Shown here: positions 8,481 to 15,876 of the stretch, in pieces
How the letters are laid out: each line of letters opens with the position of its first letter
How positions within the stretch are numbered: the stretch's first letter is position 1
Source of the DNA: an uncultured Clostridia bacterium
GTDB taxonomy: Bacteria > Bacillota > Clostridia > Oscillospirales > Oscillospiraceae
Direction: 5' to 3'
NCBI GenBank assembly: GCA_946411835.1
Contig: CAMKFK010000013.1
Location: 1 to 37,506 of the forward strand
Length of the DNA: 37,506 bases
Translations under genes and position numbers: made by a program
The notes under the pieces: generated by a model
Databases searched by the model: none
The model's input: the letters and a program-made list of their open reading frames with translations, nothing else
Told to the model about the DNA's origin: nothing

Positions 8481-8498
8481 GCTGAATGCCCTCCCTCC

Positions 8499-9527
8499 TC
8501 AGAACTGCTCCAGGAACCGCACGTCGTTCTCAAAGATAAGACGCAGGTCGCTGATCTTATACTGTCCCAGCGCCAGACGCTCCAGCCCGAAGCCGAACGC
8601 CCAGCCGGAATACACGGAGGAGTCGATGCCGCAGCCCTCAAGCACCTTCGGGTGGATCATGCCGGCGCCCAGCACCTCGATCCAGCCCTCGCCCTTGCAG
8701 GTGGGGCAGCCCGCGCCATGGCATTTGTAGCACTGGATGTCCATCTCGCAGCTCGGCTCCGTGAACGGAAAGTGGTGCGGGCGGAAGCGGGTAACGGTAT
8801 CCTCGCCGTAGAGCCGGCGCACGACCTCGTTGAGTGTGCCCTTCAGGTCCGCCATCGTGATGCCCTTGTTGATCGCCATGCCCTCGATCTGGTGGAACAT
8901 GGGCGAATGCGTGGCGTCCACCTCGTCCTTGCGGTAGACGCGCCCGGGGGCGATCATGCGGATGGGCAGCGGGCGGGTCTCCATGGCGTGGATCTGCATG
9001 GGGCTTGTCTGGGTGCGCAGAAGGACGGAGCTGTCCTCGGTAAAATAAAAGGTGTCGCTCCACTCGCGGGCGGGATGTCCCTCCTCCACGTTGAGCTTAG
9101 TGAAGTTGTACTCGGAAAGCTCCACCTCACGGTCCTCGATAACCTCAAAGCCCATGCCGATGAAGATATCCTCAATCTCGTCGAGCACCTGATACATCGG
9201 GTGCTGCTTGCCGAGGCGGCGCGGCTCGCCGGGAATGGTCACGTCCACGGTCTCGCTGAGCAGCTTCGCCGCCATCACGCGCTCGGCGATCAGCGCGGCG
9301 CGGCTTTCGATGGCGCTCTCCAGCTTCGCGCGGACGTCGTTGGCGAGCTGCCCGATCACGGGACGCTCCTCGGCGGAGAGCTTGCCCATCTGCTTGAGCA
9401 CGGCGGTCAGTTCGCCCTTCTTGCCGAGGTACCGGACGCGAAGCGTCTCCAGCTCCTCCGCCTTCTCAGCCTTCTCCATCGCCGCGACCGCCGCCGCGCG
9501 GATGGCTTCGAGTTGTTGTTTTATCAT
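8499..9527 (-). CDS. pheS: Phenylalanyl-tRNA synthetase alpha subunit
   Basis: A 342-residue class II aminoacyl-tRNA synthetase alpha chain. The N-terminal 80 residues form the tRNA-binding coiled coil (KQQLEAIRAAAVAAMEKAEKA-like helices). The catalytic core contains motif 2 (RPLPIRMIAPGRVYRKDEVD), the FRPHHFPFTEPS stretch, a CYKC/CPTC zinc-like cysteine pair known from Bacillus-type PheS, and motif 3 (FGFGLERLAL). The ATG at 9527 was chosen over one 24 codons upstream because an AGGAG site lies 8 nt before it and the extension resembles no PheS. It is the first gene of pheST. The leader is only about 35 nt, so no T-box is present, although many Firmicutes have one here. Confidence 0.96.
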   Translation of the reverse strand: MIKQQLEAIRAAAVAAMEKAEKAEELETLRVRYLGKKGELTAVLKQMGKLSAEERPVIGQLANDVRAKLESAIESRAALIAERVMAAKLLSETVDVTIPGEPRRLGKQHPMYQVLDEIEDIFIGMGFEVIEDREVELSEYNFTKLNVEEGHPAREWSDTFYFTEDSSVLLRTQTSPMQIHAMETRPLPIRMIAPGRVYRKDEVDATHSPMFHQIEGMAINKGITMADLKGTLNEVVRRLYGEDTVTRFRPHHFPFTEPSCEMDIQCYKCHGAGCPTCKGEGWIEVLGAGMIHPKVLEGCGIDSSVYSGWAFGFGLERLALGQYKISDLRLIFENDVRFLEQF

Positions 9528-9570
9528 TTTGCAGTCTCCTTTTGCGGGATTCAACATTACATAAGCTATA

Positions 9571-9599
9571 TTTATAGCATACTCGTCAACGCCTTGCAA
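9571..9599 (-). promoter_or_regulatory. Promoter for pheST
   Basis: -35 TTGCAA (complement of 9594-9599), 17-nt spacer, -10 TATAAA (complement of 9571-9576). The predicted leader is about 35-40 nt. Confidence 0.5.
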
Positions 9600-9622
9600 G
9601 CGCCAATTTTACCGAGATACGC

Positions 9623-9650
9623 TTGACTTTTGCCGTGCCTCTTGTATAAT
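9623..9650 (+). promoter_or_regulatory. Promoter for the phosphoribosyltransferase gene
   Basis: -35 TTGACT at 9623-9628, 16-nt spacer and a perfect -10 TATAAT at 9645-9650. It is divergent from the pheST promoter, 23 bp away. Confidence 0.7.
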
Positions 9651-9687
9651 TATAGCGTTATTTTCTGTACGAAAGGGAGTTTTCGTT

Positions 9688-10248
9688 ATGGCGACTTACA
9701 CGATGCACATCGCGGGGCTGACCCGCGAGCTTCCCATCTGCAAGGTGAACGACGAGCTTTCCATCGGCGCGTTTATCATGTTTGGCGATCAGGAGCTGAC
9801 CGTCGCCTGCGCGCGCGACCTGCTCAAGCTGGCGGAACAGGTGGATTACGACTACCTCTTCACCGCAGAGGCGAAGAGCATCCCCCTGATCCACGAGATG
9901 GCGCGGCAGAGCGGCGCGGCGAAGTACTTCATCGCGCGCAAGGGACCCAAGGTCTATATGCCCGACCCGCTCAGCGTGGACGACCAGTCCATCACCACGC
10001 TGTCCCTCCAGAAGCTCTATCTCGGCAGCGACGACGCGGCGATCATGCGGGGAAAGCGAATCCTCATCGTGGACGACGTGATCTCCACCGGCGGCTCGCT
10101 CAAGGCGATGGAGGCGCTGGTCGAAAAAGCGGGCGGCACGGTCGCCGGGCGCATGGCGGTCCTTGCCGAGGGCGGCGCAGCAGAGCGCAAGGACATCCTG
10201 TTCCTCAAAAAGCTGCCCACCTTCAACAGCGACGGCACCGTGCAGTAA
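9688..10248 (+). CDS. Type I phosphoribosyltransferase
   Basis: A 186-residue soluble enzyme with the type I PRPP-binding loop ILIVDDVISTGGSL at about residues 128-141. An upstream KVNDELSIGAFIMFGD segment and an AEAKSIPLIHEMARQ region resemble adenine and xanthine phosphoribosyltransferases, in which the second stretch forms the base-side hood contact. Such enzymes salvage a purine base with PRPP. The exact base cannot be told from sequence; adenine or xanthine are the leading candidates. The start has a GAAAGGGAG site and a strong promoter. It is monocistronic and followed by a hairpin-rich intergenic region. Confidence 0.82.
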   Translation: MATYTMHIAGLTRELPICKVNDELSIGAFIMFGDQELTVACARDLLKLAEQVDYDYLFTAEAKSIPLIHEMARQSGAAKYFIARKGPKVYMPDPLSVDDQSITTLSLQKLYLGSDDAAIMRGKRILIVDDVISTGGSLKAMEALVEKAGGTVAGRMAVLAEGGAAERKDILFLKKLPTFNSDGTVQ

Positions 10249-10266
10249 GCGCGCCCGTTTGCGTCA

Positions 10267-10572
10267 AAAGAGGACGCCTGCGTCGACGGCAGGCGTCCTC
10301 TTTCAATCGTCGACAAAGGCATTCGCCTTTGTCGACGAGAAGAGCGTCAAAAAAGCGGCTTCGCCGCTTTTTTGAGGGGGTTTCGCTCCGCTTCTCGCAC
10401 GCTTTGTCCGCGAACGCGGACAAAGCGCACGAACGCTCCGCGCAAGGTGTTTTTCTGACGCACATGTCGTCAGAAAAAGGGATCAGGTTCCTTTCGCGCC
10501 TGCGGGCGCGAAACCCTGCGGGGCTTGTCTACGGTCTGAGAGGACGCCTGCGTCGACGGCAGGCGTCCTCTT
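10267..10572. repeat. Array of seven strong hairpins flanked by identical 34-bp palindromic copies
   Basis: Seven consecutive hairpins fill this stretch. H1: 10267-10281/10289-10303 (15 bp). H2: 10307-10320/10325-10338 (14 bp, loop ATTC). H3: 10347-10359/10363-10375 (13 bp). H4: 10400-10411/10416-10427 (12 bp). H5: 10450-10460/10468-10478 (11 bp). H6: 10492-10500/10505-10513 (9 bp). H7 is a second copy of H1. The 34 bp at 10269-10302 and 10539-10572 are identical and exactly 270 bp apart. All stems are perfect. The region has no credible ORF. It is not a CRISPR, since stems differ from one another. Confidence 0.85.
10347..10375. terminator. Strong bidirectional terminator within the hairpin array
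   Basis: Stem TCAAAAAAGCGGC/GCCGCTTTTTTGA with a 3-nt TTC loop, giving six Ts on either strand. It can end the phosphoribosyltransferase transcript (+) and the HAD phosphatase transcript (-). Confidence 0.75.
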
Positions 10573-10576
10573 GATT

Positions 10577-10629
10577 TCGGCAGCTTTATATCGGCAGCTT
10601 TATATCGGCAGCTTTATATCGGCAGCTTT
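10577..10629. repeat. 14-bp tandem repeat at the end of the HAD gene
   Basis: Three perfect copies of TCGGCAGCTTTATA (10577-10590, 10591-10604, 10605-10618) and a fourth partial copy (10619-10629). The fourth lies in the coding end of the HAD gene: each unit read on the minus strand gives codons for Lys-Leu-Pro-Ile plus TAA. The array looks like slippage duplication of the gene's last codons and stop. Confidence 0.9.
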
Positions 10630-11261
10630 CGGATGGTCTCCCATGCCACGCTCAGGCTGGGATAGACGCCCCAGCACATATCGCGCGCCTCATCCGTCGG
10701 GGCGACCTGATCGGGGATCATGACCGTGCGGCAGCCCGCGCGCCAGCCCGCCTCCACGCCGATGACGCCGTCCTCGAAAACCCAGCACTGCGGCGGCGGC
10801 AGACCGATGCGCTCCGCCGCCAGCAGGAAAACGTCCGGCTCGGGCTTGCCGTGCGCGACCTCGCGCCCCGACACCAGCGCGTCAAAGCAGCCCTCGATGC
10901 CGTGAAAGCGCAGGTTGCGCTCGATCATGTCCATGGGGCTGCTGCTCGCCACGGCGATGCGGAAGCCCCGCTCCCGCAGCCCGTCCAGGATCGTGCGCAC
11001 ACCCGGCATGAGCGGCACACCCCGCTCCTCCCGCCGGTACACCCGCCCGGCACAGTCACGCAGGATGGGCTCCGGATCGTCCGTTCCATAGCAGCGGCGC
11101 ACCACCTCCCGCGTCCGCTCGCCGCCGGTGCCGCAGATCTGCGCGGCGAAATCCTCCGGCAGCGTGACGCCGCGCTCCCGCGCGATGCTGTGCCACTCGT
11201 CCTGCCAGATGCGCTCCGAGTCGATCAGCAGCCCGTCCATATCAAAAATCGCACCCTGCAT
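10614..11261 (-). CDS. HAD-family phosphatase (beta-phosphoglucomutase-like)
   Basis: A 215-residue HAD superfamily subfamily IA hydrolase. Motif I is FDMDGLLIDSE at residues 6-16 with the nucleophile Asp and the general acid Asp. Motif II is VASSSPMD near 103-110. Motif III lysine is in GREVAHGKPEPDVF, and motif IV is VFEDGVIGVEAG. The helical cap lies between motifs I and II, as in beta-phosphoglucomutase and related sugar-phosphate phosphatases. The substrate is not inferable. A GGGGAGGA site and a consensus promoter (11295-11323) precede it. The stop codon lies inside a 14-bp repeat array. Monocistronic. Confidence 0.9.
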   Translation of the reverse strand: MQGAIFDMDGLLIDSERIWQDEWHSIARERGVTLPEDFAAQICGTGGERTREVVRRCYGTDDPEPILRDCAGRVYRREERGVPLMPGVRTILDGLRERGFRIAVASSSPMDMIERNLRFHGIEGCFDALVSGREVAHGKPEPDVFLLAAERIGLPPPQCWVFEDGVIGVEAGWRAGCRTVMIPDQVAPTDEARDMCWGVYPSLSVAWETIRKLPI

Positions 11262-11294
11262 GGCACAATCCTCCCCTTATTTTGTGTCAAAGCC

Positions 11295-11323
11295 ATTATA
11301 GCCGCTTCCCCGTCCTGCGTCAA
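11295..11323 (-). promoter_or_regulatory. Sigma-A promoter for the HAD phosphatase
   Basis: -35 TTGACG (complement of 11318-11323), 17-nt spacer and a perfect -10 TATAAT (complement of 11295-11300). Confidence 0.75.
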
Positions 11324-11369
11324 TTCTCTGTTATGAAATTTTTTAATAAGTGTTATTATATTTTTTTCC

Positions 11370-11398
11370 TTTACAAACAAGGGCGTATTTAGTAAAAT
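11370..11398 (+). promoter_or_regulatory. Sigma-A promoter for the NSS transporter
   Basis: -35 TTTACA at 11370-11375, 17-nt spacer, -10 TAAAAT at 11393-11398, in an AT-rich stretch, about 38 nt before the start codon. Confidence 0.7.
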
Positions 11399-11435
11399 TA
11401 CTATGTTTTTTATAAAATAAGGAGACGTGTCACAC

Positions 11436-12839
11436 ATGGAAAACAATCGTGCACAATGGGGAAGCAAGCTCGGCTTCATCCTCGCCGCCGCAGGCTCCGC
11501 CGTAGGCCTGGGCAACATCTGGAAATTTCCCGGCAAAGCCTTTGAGGGCGGCGGCGGAGCGTTCCTGCTGATGTATCTGCTGATCGTGCCGCTGCTGGGT
11601 ATGCCCGTCATGCTCTCGGAGCTATCTCTCGGCCGCGCCAGCCAGTCCAACGTCGTTGACGCCTTTAAGAAGCTCGGGCACAAGGGCTACACCTGGGTCG
11701 GCTGGATCGGCTGGGCGGTTGCGTTCATCATCACCTGCTACTACTCCCACGTCGGCGGCTGGGTGCTGCGCTACGTCGCCAGTTACGCCGTCGAGCCGCA
11801 CAAGGTCTACGGCGATCCGCTGGGCTACTTCTACGGCATGCTGGGCTACGACGCCGCAGGCGGCGCAACCTTCATGCCATGGACGGTCATCCTCTTCGCT
11901 GCGCTGTTCCTCGCCATCTGCGCGGTCGTTATCATCCGCGGCGTCGAGGGCGGCATCGAGAAGTTCAACAAGGTCGGTATGCCCGCACTCTTCATCATCC
12001 TCATTGTCCTGTTCGTCCGCGCGGCGACGCTGCCCGGCGCGGGCGATGGTCTGCGCTATATGCTCTCGCTGGACTGGGCGAAGGTCACGCCTCAGACCTT
12101 CCTGATCGCGCTGTCGCAGGCGTTCTATTCCCTCTCGCTCGGTATGTCCATCATGGTGACCTACGGCTCCTATCTGCCCAAGAGCGAGAACATCGCCAGA
12201 AACACCTTCCTCGTGTGCACGATGGACACGATGGTCGCGGTGCTGGCGGGCTTCATCGTCGTGCCCGCCGTGTTTGCGACCCTCGGTCCCGACGGCGTGG
12301 GCAAGGGCGGCGGCTTCGCGTTCGTGTCGCTGGCGGGCGTGTTTGAGCATATGCCCGGCGGCGCGTTCTTCGGCTTCCTGTTCTATCTGCTGCTGCTGTT
12401 CGCGGCGCTGACCTCCAGCGTGTCGCTCATCGAGGGCATCGTCGCCTTCCTCATCGAGCGCATGGGCTGGAAGCGCACCCCGACCACGATCGGCGCCTGC
12501 GTGGTGCTGTTCCTCATCGGCTGCCTCTACACCTGCTCGCAGGCGGCGTTCCCGCTCAAGGGCATCTGGTTCGACTTTGCCAACGGCGTCACCTTCCCCG
12601 CGCTGTGCGACGCGATGGAGTTCCTGACCGACCGCATTATGATCCCGCTGTGCGCGCTGGGCACCTGCATCTTCGTCGGCTGGGTCTGGAAGCCCGAAAG
12701 CGCCGTCGCGGAGGTGGAGCGCTGCGGCGTGAAGTTCGGTCTGGTGAAGGCGTACGGCTTCCTCATCCGCTTTGTCGCCCCCATCGCCATCATCGCCATC
12801 CTGCTCGTCAGCCTGTTCACCGGCACGACGCTTTCCTGA
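11436..12839 (+). CDS. Sodium-dependent transporter, NSS/SNF family
   Basis: A 467-residue membrane transporter of the neurotransmitter:sodium symporter family (LeuT/MhsT fold). The first helix carries the signature GSAVGLGNIWKFP, whose GLGN asparagine belongs to a sodium site in LeuT, followed by GGGGAFLLMYLL. About 11-12 hydrophobic segments can be traced, the number usual for bacterial members. Bacterial NSS proteins import amino acids with Na+; the substrate here is not determinable. The ATG at 11436 was chosen over a GTG at 11427 because AAGGAGA ends 10 nt before the ATG and only about 1 nt before the GTG. A strong terminator follows directly, so it is a single-gene unit. Confidence 0.93.
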   Translation: MENNRAQWGSKLGFILAAAGSAVGLGNIWKFPGKAFEGGGGAFLLMYLLIVPLLGMPVMLSELSLGRASQSNVVDAFKKLGHKGYTWVGWIGWAVAFIITCYYSHVGGWVLRYVASYAVEPHKVYGDPLGYFYGMLGYDAAGGATFMPWTVILFAALFLAICAVVIIRGVEGGIEKFNKVGMPALFIILIVLFVRAATLPGAGDGLRYMLSLDWAKVTPQTFLIALSQAFYSLSLGMSIMVTYGSYLPKSENIARNTFLVCTMDTMVAVLAGFIVVPAVFATLGPDGVGKGGGFAFVSLAGVFEHMPGGAFFGFLFYLLLLFAALTSSVSLIEGIVAFLIERMGWKRTPTTIGACVVLFLIGCLYTCSQAAFPLKGIWFDFANGVTFPALCDAMEFLTDRIMIPLCALGTCIFVGWVWKPESAVAEVERCGVKFGLVKAYGFLIRFVAPIAIIAILLVSLFTGTTLS

Positions 12840-12851
12840 GAAATAACACGG

Positions 12852-12888
12852 AAACCGAAGGGGATTTGCCGTCCCCTTCGGTTTTTTT
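12852..12888 (+). terminator. Rho-independent terminator after the NSS transporter
   Basis: A 13-bp perfect stem (12852-12864 with 12872-12884), a 7-nt loop and a run of seven Ts. Confidence 0.92.
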
Positions 12889-12891
12889 ATG

Positions 12892-12920
12892 TGGACTTTT
12901 CCCTGTGCGCATGATATCAT
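12892..12920 (+). promoter_or_regulatory. Promoter for the pyrophosphatase gene
   Basis: -35 TGGACT at 12892-12897, 17-nt spacer, -10 TATCAT at 12915-12920. Confidence 0.5.
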
Positions 12921-12956
12921 GAATCGGATGAAGCTGCTCAGAAAGGTGTGAACGCC

Positions 12957-14639
12957 GTGTCAACGGAACAGGATTTCTCCCGCCCCAATTTTCACGCGGT
13001 CAAAATCATCGGCCACCGCAACCCGGACACCGACTCGATCTGCGCCGCGATCTCCTACAGCCGACTGAAGAACAAAATCGACGCGAACCTCTCATACAAG
13101 CCCTGCCGCGCGGGTCAGCTCAGCCGCGAGACCAAGTTTGTGCTCGAACGCTTCGGCGCGGAGGCGCCCCAGCTCTATACCGACGTCAGCCCGCAGATGC
13201 GCGACGTGGACATCCGCCTCGCCCCGGGCGTGGACGGCGGCATGAGCCTGCGCCAGGCGTGGGAGCGGATGCGCGACCAGGACCTCGGCACCCTCTGCAT
13301 CGTGGATGACGAGAACAACCTGCAGGGCCTCATCACGTTGCAGGACGTTGCCACCGCAAACATGGACGGCGTGGACCCCTTCATCCTCGCCCAGGCGGAG
13401 ACGAGCTATGACAACGTGATCGAGACGATCAACGGCACGGTGCTCGTCGGAGACAGCAAGGGCAAAACCGTGGAGGGGCGCATCATCGTCGGCGCGGGCA
13501 GCTCGGAAATGATGGAGCGCGCCATCCGAAAGGGCGACATCGTCATCGTCAGCAACCGCAGCGAAAGCCAGCTCACCGCCATCGAGATGGAGGCGGGCTG
13601 TCTGGTGGTCGGCATGGACTCCAGGGTGTCCAAGACCATTCAGATGCTGGCGGAGGAAAACAACTGCCTCATCATCAGCACCCCGCTGAACACCTATGCC
13701 ACCGGCCAGATCATTTCGCAGGCGGCGCCGATCCGGTACTATATGCTCAGGAACCGCCTGATGACCCTAAACCTCAACACCCCGGTCGAGACGGCGACGA
13801 AGATCATGGGCTCCGTGCGCCACCGCTACTTCCCCGTCCTCGGCGACGACGGGAAGTATCTCGGCGTGGTCTCCCGCCGAAACCTGCTGAACCTGCACAA
13901 AAAGCAGCTCATCCTCGTCGATCACAACGAAAAGGCACAGGCGGTCGAGGGCCTGGAGAACGCGGAGGTGCTGGAAATCATCGACCACCACCGCATTGGC
14001 TCGCTGGAAACGGACAACCCCGTCTACTTCCGCAATATGCCGGTGGGCTGCACCTGCACCATCATCTACCAGATGTATCAGGAGAACGGCGTCGAGCCCG
14101 ACCCGCAGACGGCGGGCCTGATGCTCTCCGCCATCCTGTCCGATACGCTGATGTTCCGCTCGCCCACCTGCACCCCCAGCGACGAGCAGGCGGCGCGCCG
14201 CCTCGCGGAGATTGCCAACGTCGACCTGGAGACCTACGCCGACGAGATGTTTGAACACGGCGGCGACATCAGCGGCGAAACCGCCGAGCAGATCTTCGGC
14301 ACGGATTACAAAGTCTTCAACAGCGGGCGCTACCACTTCGGCGTCGGTCAGGGCAGCTACATGAGTGAGAAGAACCGCAAGGCGGCGGAGGCGCTGGTCG
14401 GCCCGTATCTGGAAACCGCACGGAAGGCGCAGGCGCTGGACTTCGTGTTCTACCTCTTCACCGACGTGCGCGGCAGCTCCAGCGACCTGCTGATGTCCGG
14501 CAAGGGCGCGGACGAGGTCGTCCGCCTTGCCTTCGGCGCCGAGGTATCGGACAGCTTCGCCACCCTCCCCGGCGTGCTGAGCCGCAAAAAGCAGTTCGTC
14601 CCGAAGCTGATTGACACGCTCAAGCGCGAGCCGGTGTGA
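12957..14639 (+). CDS. ppaC: Manganese-dependent inorganic pyrophosphatase with CBS and DRTGG domains
   Basis: A 560-residue family II (DHH) pyrophosphatase. The N-terminal catalytic part begins with IIGHRNPDTDSICAAI, the metal-binding HxNPDxDS motif. A regulatory insert of about 240 residues follows: first CBS (LCIVDDENNLQGLIT), DRTGG-type domain (VEGRIIVGAGSSEMME to ISTPLNTYATGQII) and second CBS (RYFPVLGDDGKYLGVVSR). The catalytic part resumes with ILVDHNE and EIIDHHRIG, the DHH signature, and ends with the substrate-binding SRKKQ. In Clostridium perfringens this architecture is inhibited by AMP/ADP and activated by diadenosine polyphosphates. The start is a GTG: 12957 has GAAAGG 10 nt before it; a GTG at 12948 is possible but sits against the ribosome binding site. 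Confidence 0.95.
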   Translation: MSTEQDFSRPNFHAVKIIGHRNPDTDSICAAISYSRLKNKIDANLSYKPCRAGQLSRETKFVLERFGAEAPQLYTDVSPQMRDVDIRLAPGVDGGMSLRQAWERMRDQDLGTLCIVDDENNLQGLITLQDVATANMDGVDPFILAQAETSYDNVIETINGTVLVGDSKGKTVEGRIIVGAGSSEMMERAIRKGDIVIVSNRSESQLTAIEMEAGCLVVGMDSRVSKTIQMLAEENNCLIISTPLNTYATGQIISQAAPIRYYMLRNRLMTLNLNTPVETATKIMGSVRHRYFPVLGDDGKYLGVVSRRNLLNLHKKQLILVDHNEKAQAVEGLENAEVLEIIDHHRIGSLETDNPVYFRNMPVGCTCTIIYQMYQENGVEPDPQTAGLMLSAILSDTLMFRSPTCTPSDEQAARRLAEIANVDLETYADEMFEHGGDISGETAEQIFGTDYKVFNSGRYHFGVGQGSYMSEKNRKAAEALVGPYLETARKAQALDFVFYLFTDVRGSSSDLLMSGKGADEVVRLAFGAEVSDSFATLPGVLSRKKQFVPKLIDTLKREPV

Positions 14640-14648
14640 TACTGTCAC

Positions 14649-14695
14649 AAAAACGGCGCGTTGTTCGCAGGCCAGCAAACAACGCGCCGTTTTTT
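14649..14695. terminator. Bidirectional terminator between pyrophosphatase and AEC permease
   Basis: A 17-bp perfect stem (14649-14665 with 14678-14694), a 12-nt loop, and poly-T tails encoded on both strands. It separates two convergent genes. Confidence 0.92.
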
Positions 14696-14707
14696 CATGC
14701 TCCGCAA

Positions 14708-15640
14708 TCACAGCAGCAGCATCAGCACAGGGATCACGACGAAGCTCGCCAGCGTGGAGACCGCCGCGCCGCGGGCGGCGAACTGCTCGTCCGCGCCGTA
14801 CTGCGCGGCGGCGACGACCGACTGCGTCACGGTCGGCATGGACGCCTGCACGATAAACGTGCTGCGCGCCAGCCCCTCGATACCGAGAACGCCGCAGAAC
14901 GCCACGAAAATCGCGGGGCCCAGCAGGAAGCGGCAGAGCATCGCCACACTGAGGTCCCGGTCGAGGCGCAGCTTGTCCCAGCCCATCTCATAGATGATGT
15001 AGCCGGTCAGAAGCAGCGCCAGCGGCGAGACGACGCTGTTCATGTACTTCAGATACGACACGAGAAACGCCGGCAGCCGGACGCCCAGCAGCACGATGGC
15101 GATACCGGTGACGACGCCCAGCACCGTCGGCGAGCGCAGAAACGCGAACGACTGCCTCCACGAGCCGCCCGCCGCCTCCCCGCTGCGGCGGATGAGCCAC
15201 ATGGCGAGGGTCTGCGTGAAGCAGGTGCTGGCAAACCAGAAGAACATCACGTAGGGCACACAGGCGTCGCCGAAGAGCATGGTGCACATGGCGTAGCCGA
15301 CGAACATCGAGTTGGACAGGCTGCACATGACCATGAACACGCCCCGCCGTCCGCGCGGGAGCTTCAGCAGCCGCGCGAGCAGATACGAGAGCGCGAAGTT
15401 GAGCGTAATGCTGCTGTACGACACCGCCAGCAGCTTCGGCGACGCCGCCAGCATCTCGCGCGTGAGATTGTTGCTCAAGCCGTAGATGCTCATGCACGGC
15501 ACCGCCAGCGACAGCAGAAACTTGCTCAGAAACGTCTTGGTCTGCGCCGTCATCCAGCCCTTGAACCCACAGTACCAGCCCGTCGCCGTGAGCAGCAGGA
15601 TCACCGTCACCGATGCGACGGCGTGTAAAAAGGTTGCCAC
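14708..15640 (-). CDS. AEC family transporter
   Basis: A 310-residue polytopic membrane protein of the auxin efflux carrier (AEC) family, with about ten hydrophobic segments in two groups of five and a polar loop in the middle. Typical family marks are the N-terminal GWYCGFKGWM/FLSKFLLSLAVPCM stretch, a central conserved GYAMCTMLFGD, and the C-terminal VQASMPTVTQSVVAA segment. Bacterial members move malate, lactate or other organic acids, or amino acids; the substrate is unknown here. A GTG start at 15640 was chosen because GGGAGG ends 7 nt upstream, and the longer reading (ATG at 15724) adds a basic non-conserved extension that overlaps the promoter. Confidence 0.88.
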   Translation of the reverse strand: MATFLHAVASVTVILLLTATGWYCGFKGWMTAQTKTFLSKFLLSLAVPCMSIYGLSNNLTREMLAASPKLLAVSYSSITLNFALSYLLARLLKLPRGRRGVFMVMCSLSNSMFVGYAMCTMLFGDACVPYVMFFWFASTCFTQTLAMWLIRRSGEAAGGSWRQSFAFLRSPTVLGVVTGIAIVLLGVRLPAFLVSYLKYMNSVVSPLALLLTGYIIYEMGWDKLRLDRDLSVAMLCRFLLGPAIFVAFCGVLGIEGLARSTFIVQASMPTVTQSVVAAAQYGADEQFAARGAAVSTLASFVVIPVLMLLL

Positions 15641-15694
15641 AGTCTCGCCTCCCGCGTATTTCGCGTTTTTTTCGCGTATTTTTTTAATGAATAG

Positions 15695-15724
15695 AGTATA
15701 TACCAGAAGAGGCCGCACAATCAA
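15695..15724 (-). promoter_or_regulatory. Promoter for the AEC permease
   Basis: -35 TTGATT (complement of 15719-15724), 18-nt spacer, -10 TATACT (complement of 15695-15700). Confidence 0.5.
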
Positions 15725-15792
15725 CCGTCCACCTTCGTGAGAAACGACAAGGTTTTCCGCCTGCGCCCCGATTCTTTTGTGCCATCAACCGA

Positions 15793-15821
15793 TTGACGTT
15801 TCAGGCGGTTCGTGCTTTAAT
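15793..15821 (+). promoter_or_regulatory. Promoter for the glutamate dehydrogenase pair
   Basis: -35 TTGACG at 15793-15798, 17-nt spacer, -10 TTTAAT at 15816-15821, giving a leader of about 48 nt before the ATG. Confidence 0.6.
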
Positions 15822-15876
15822 AATCTTAATCAATATGTTGATAAAATTTAATAGCACTCTGAAGGAGGAGCACAAT

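Noticed and set aside
10267-10572. The hairpin array as a CRISPR
   Set aside because: Only the first and last hairpins are identical; the units between differ in sequence and length, and no regular spacers or cas genes exist.
10249-10613. A 314-codon plus-strand frame running through the phosphoribosyltransferase and hairpins
   Set aside because: It is out of frame with the real enzyme and crosses the hairpin array; its Arg-rich product has no domain.
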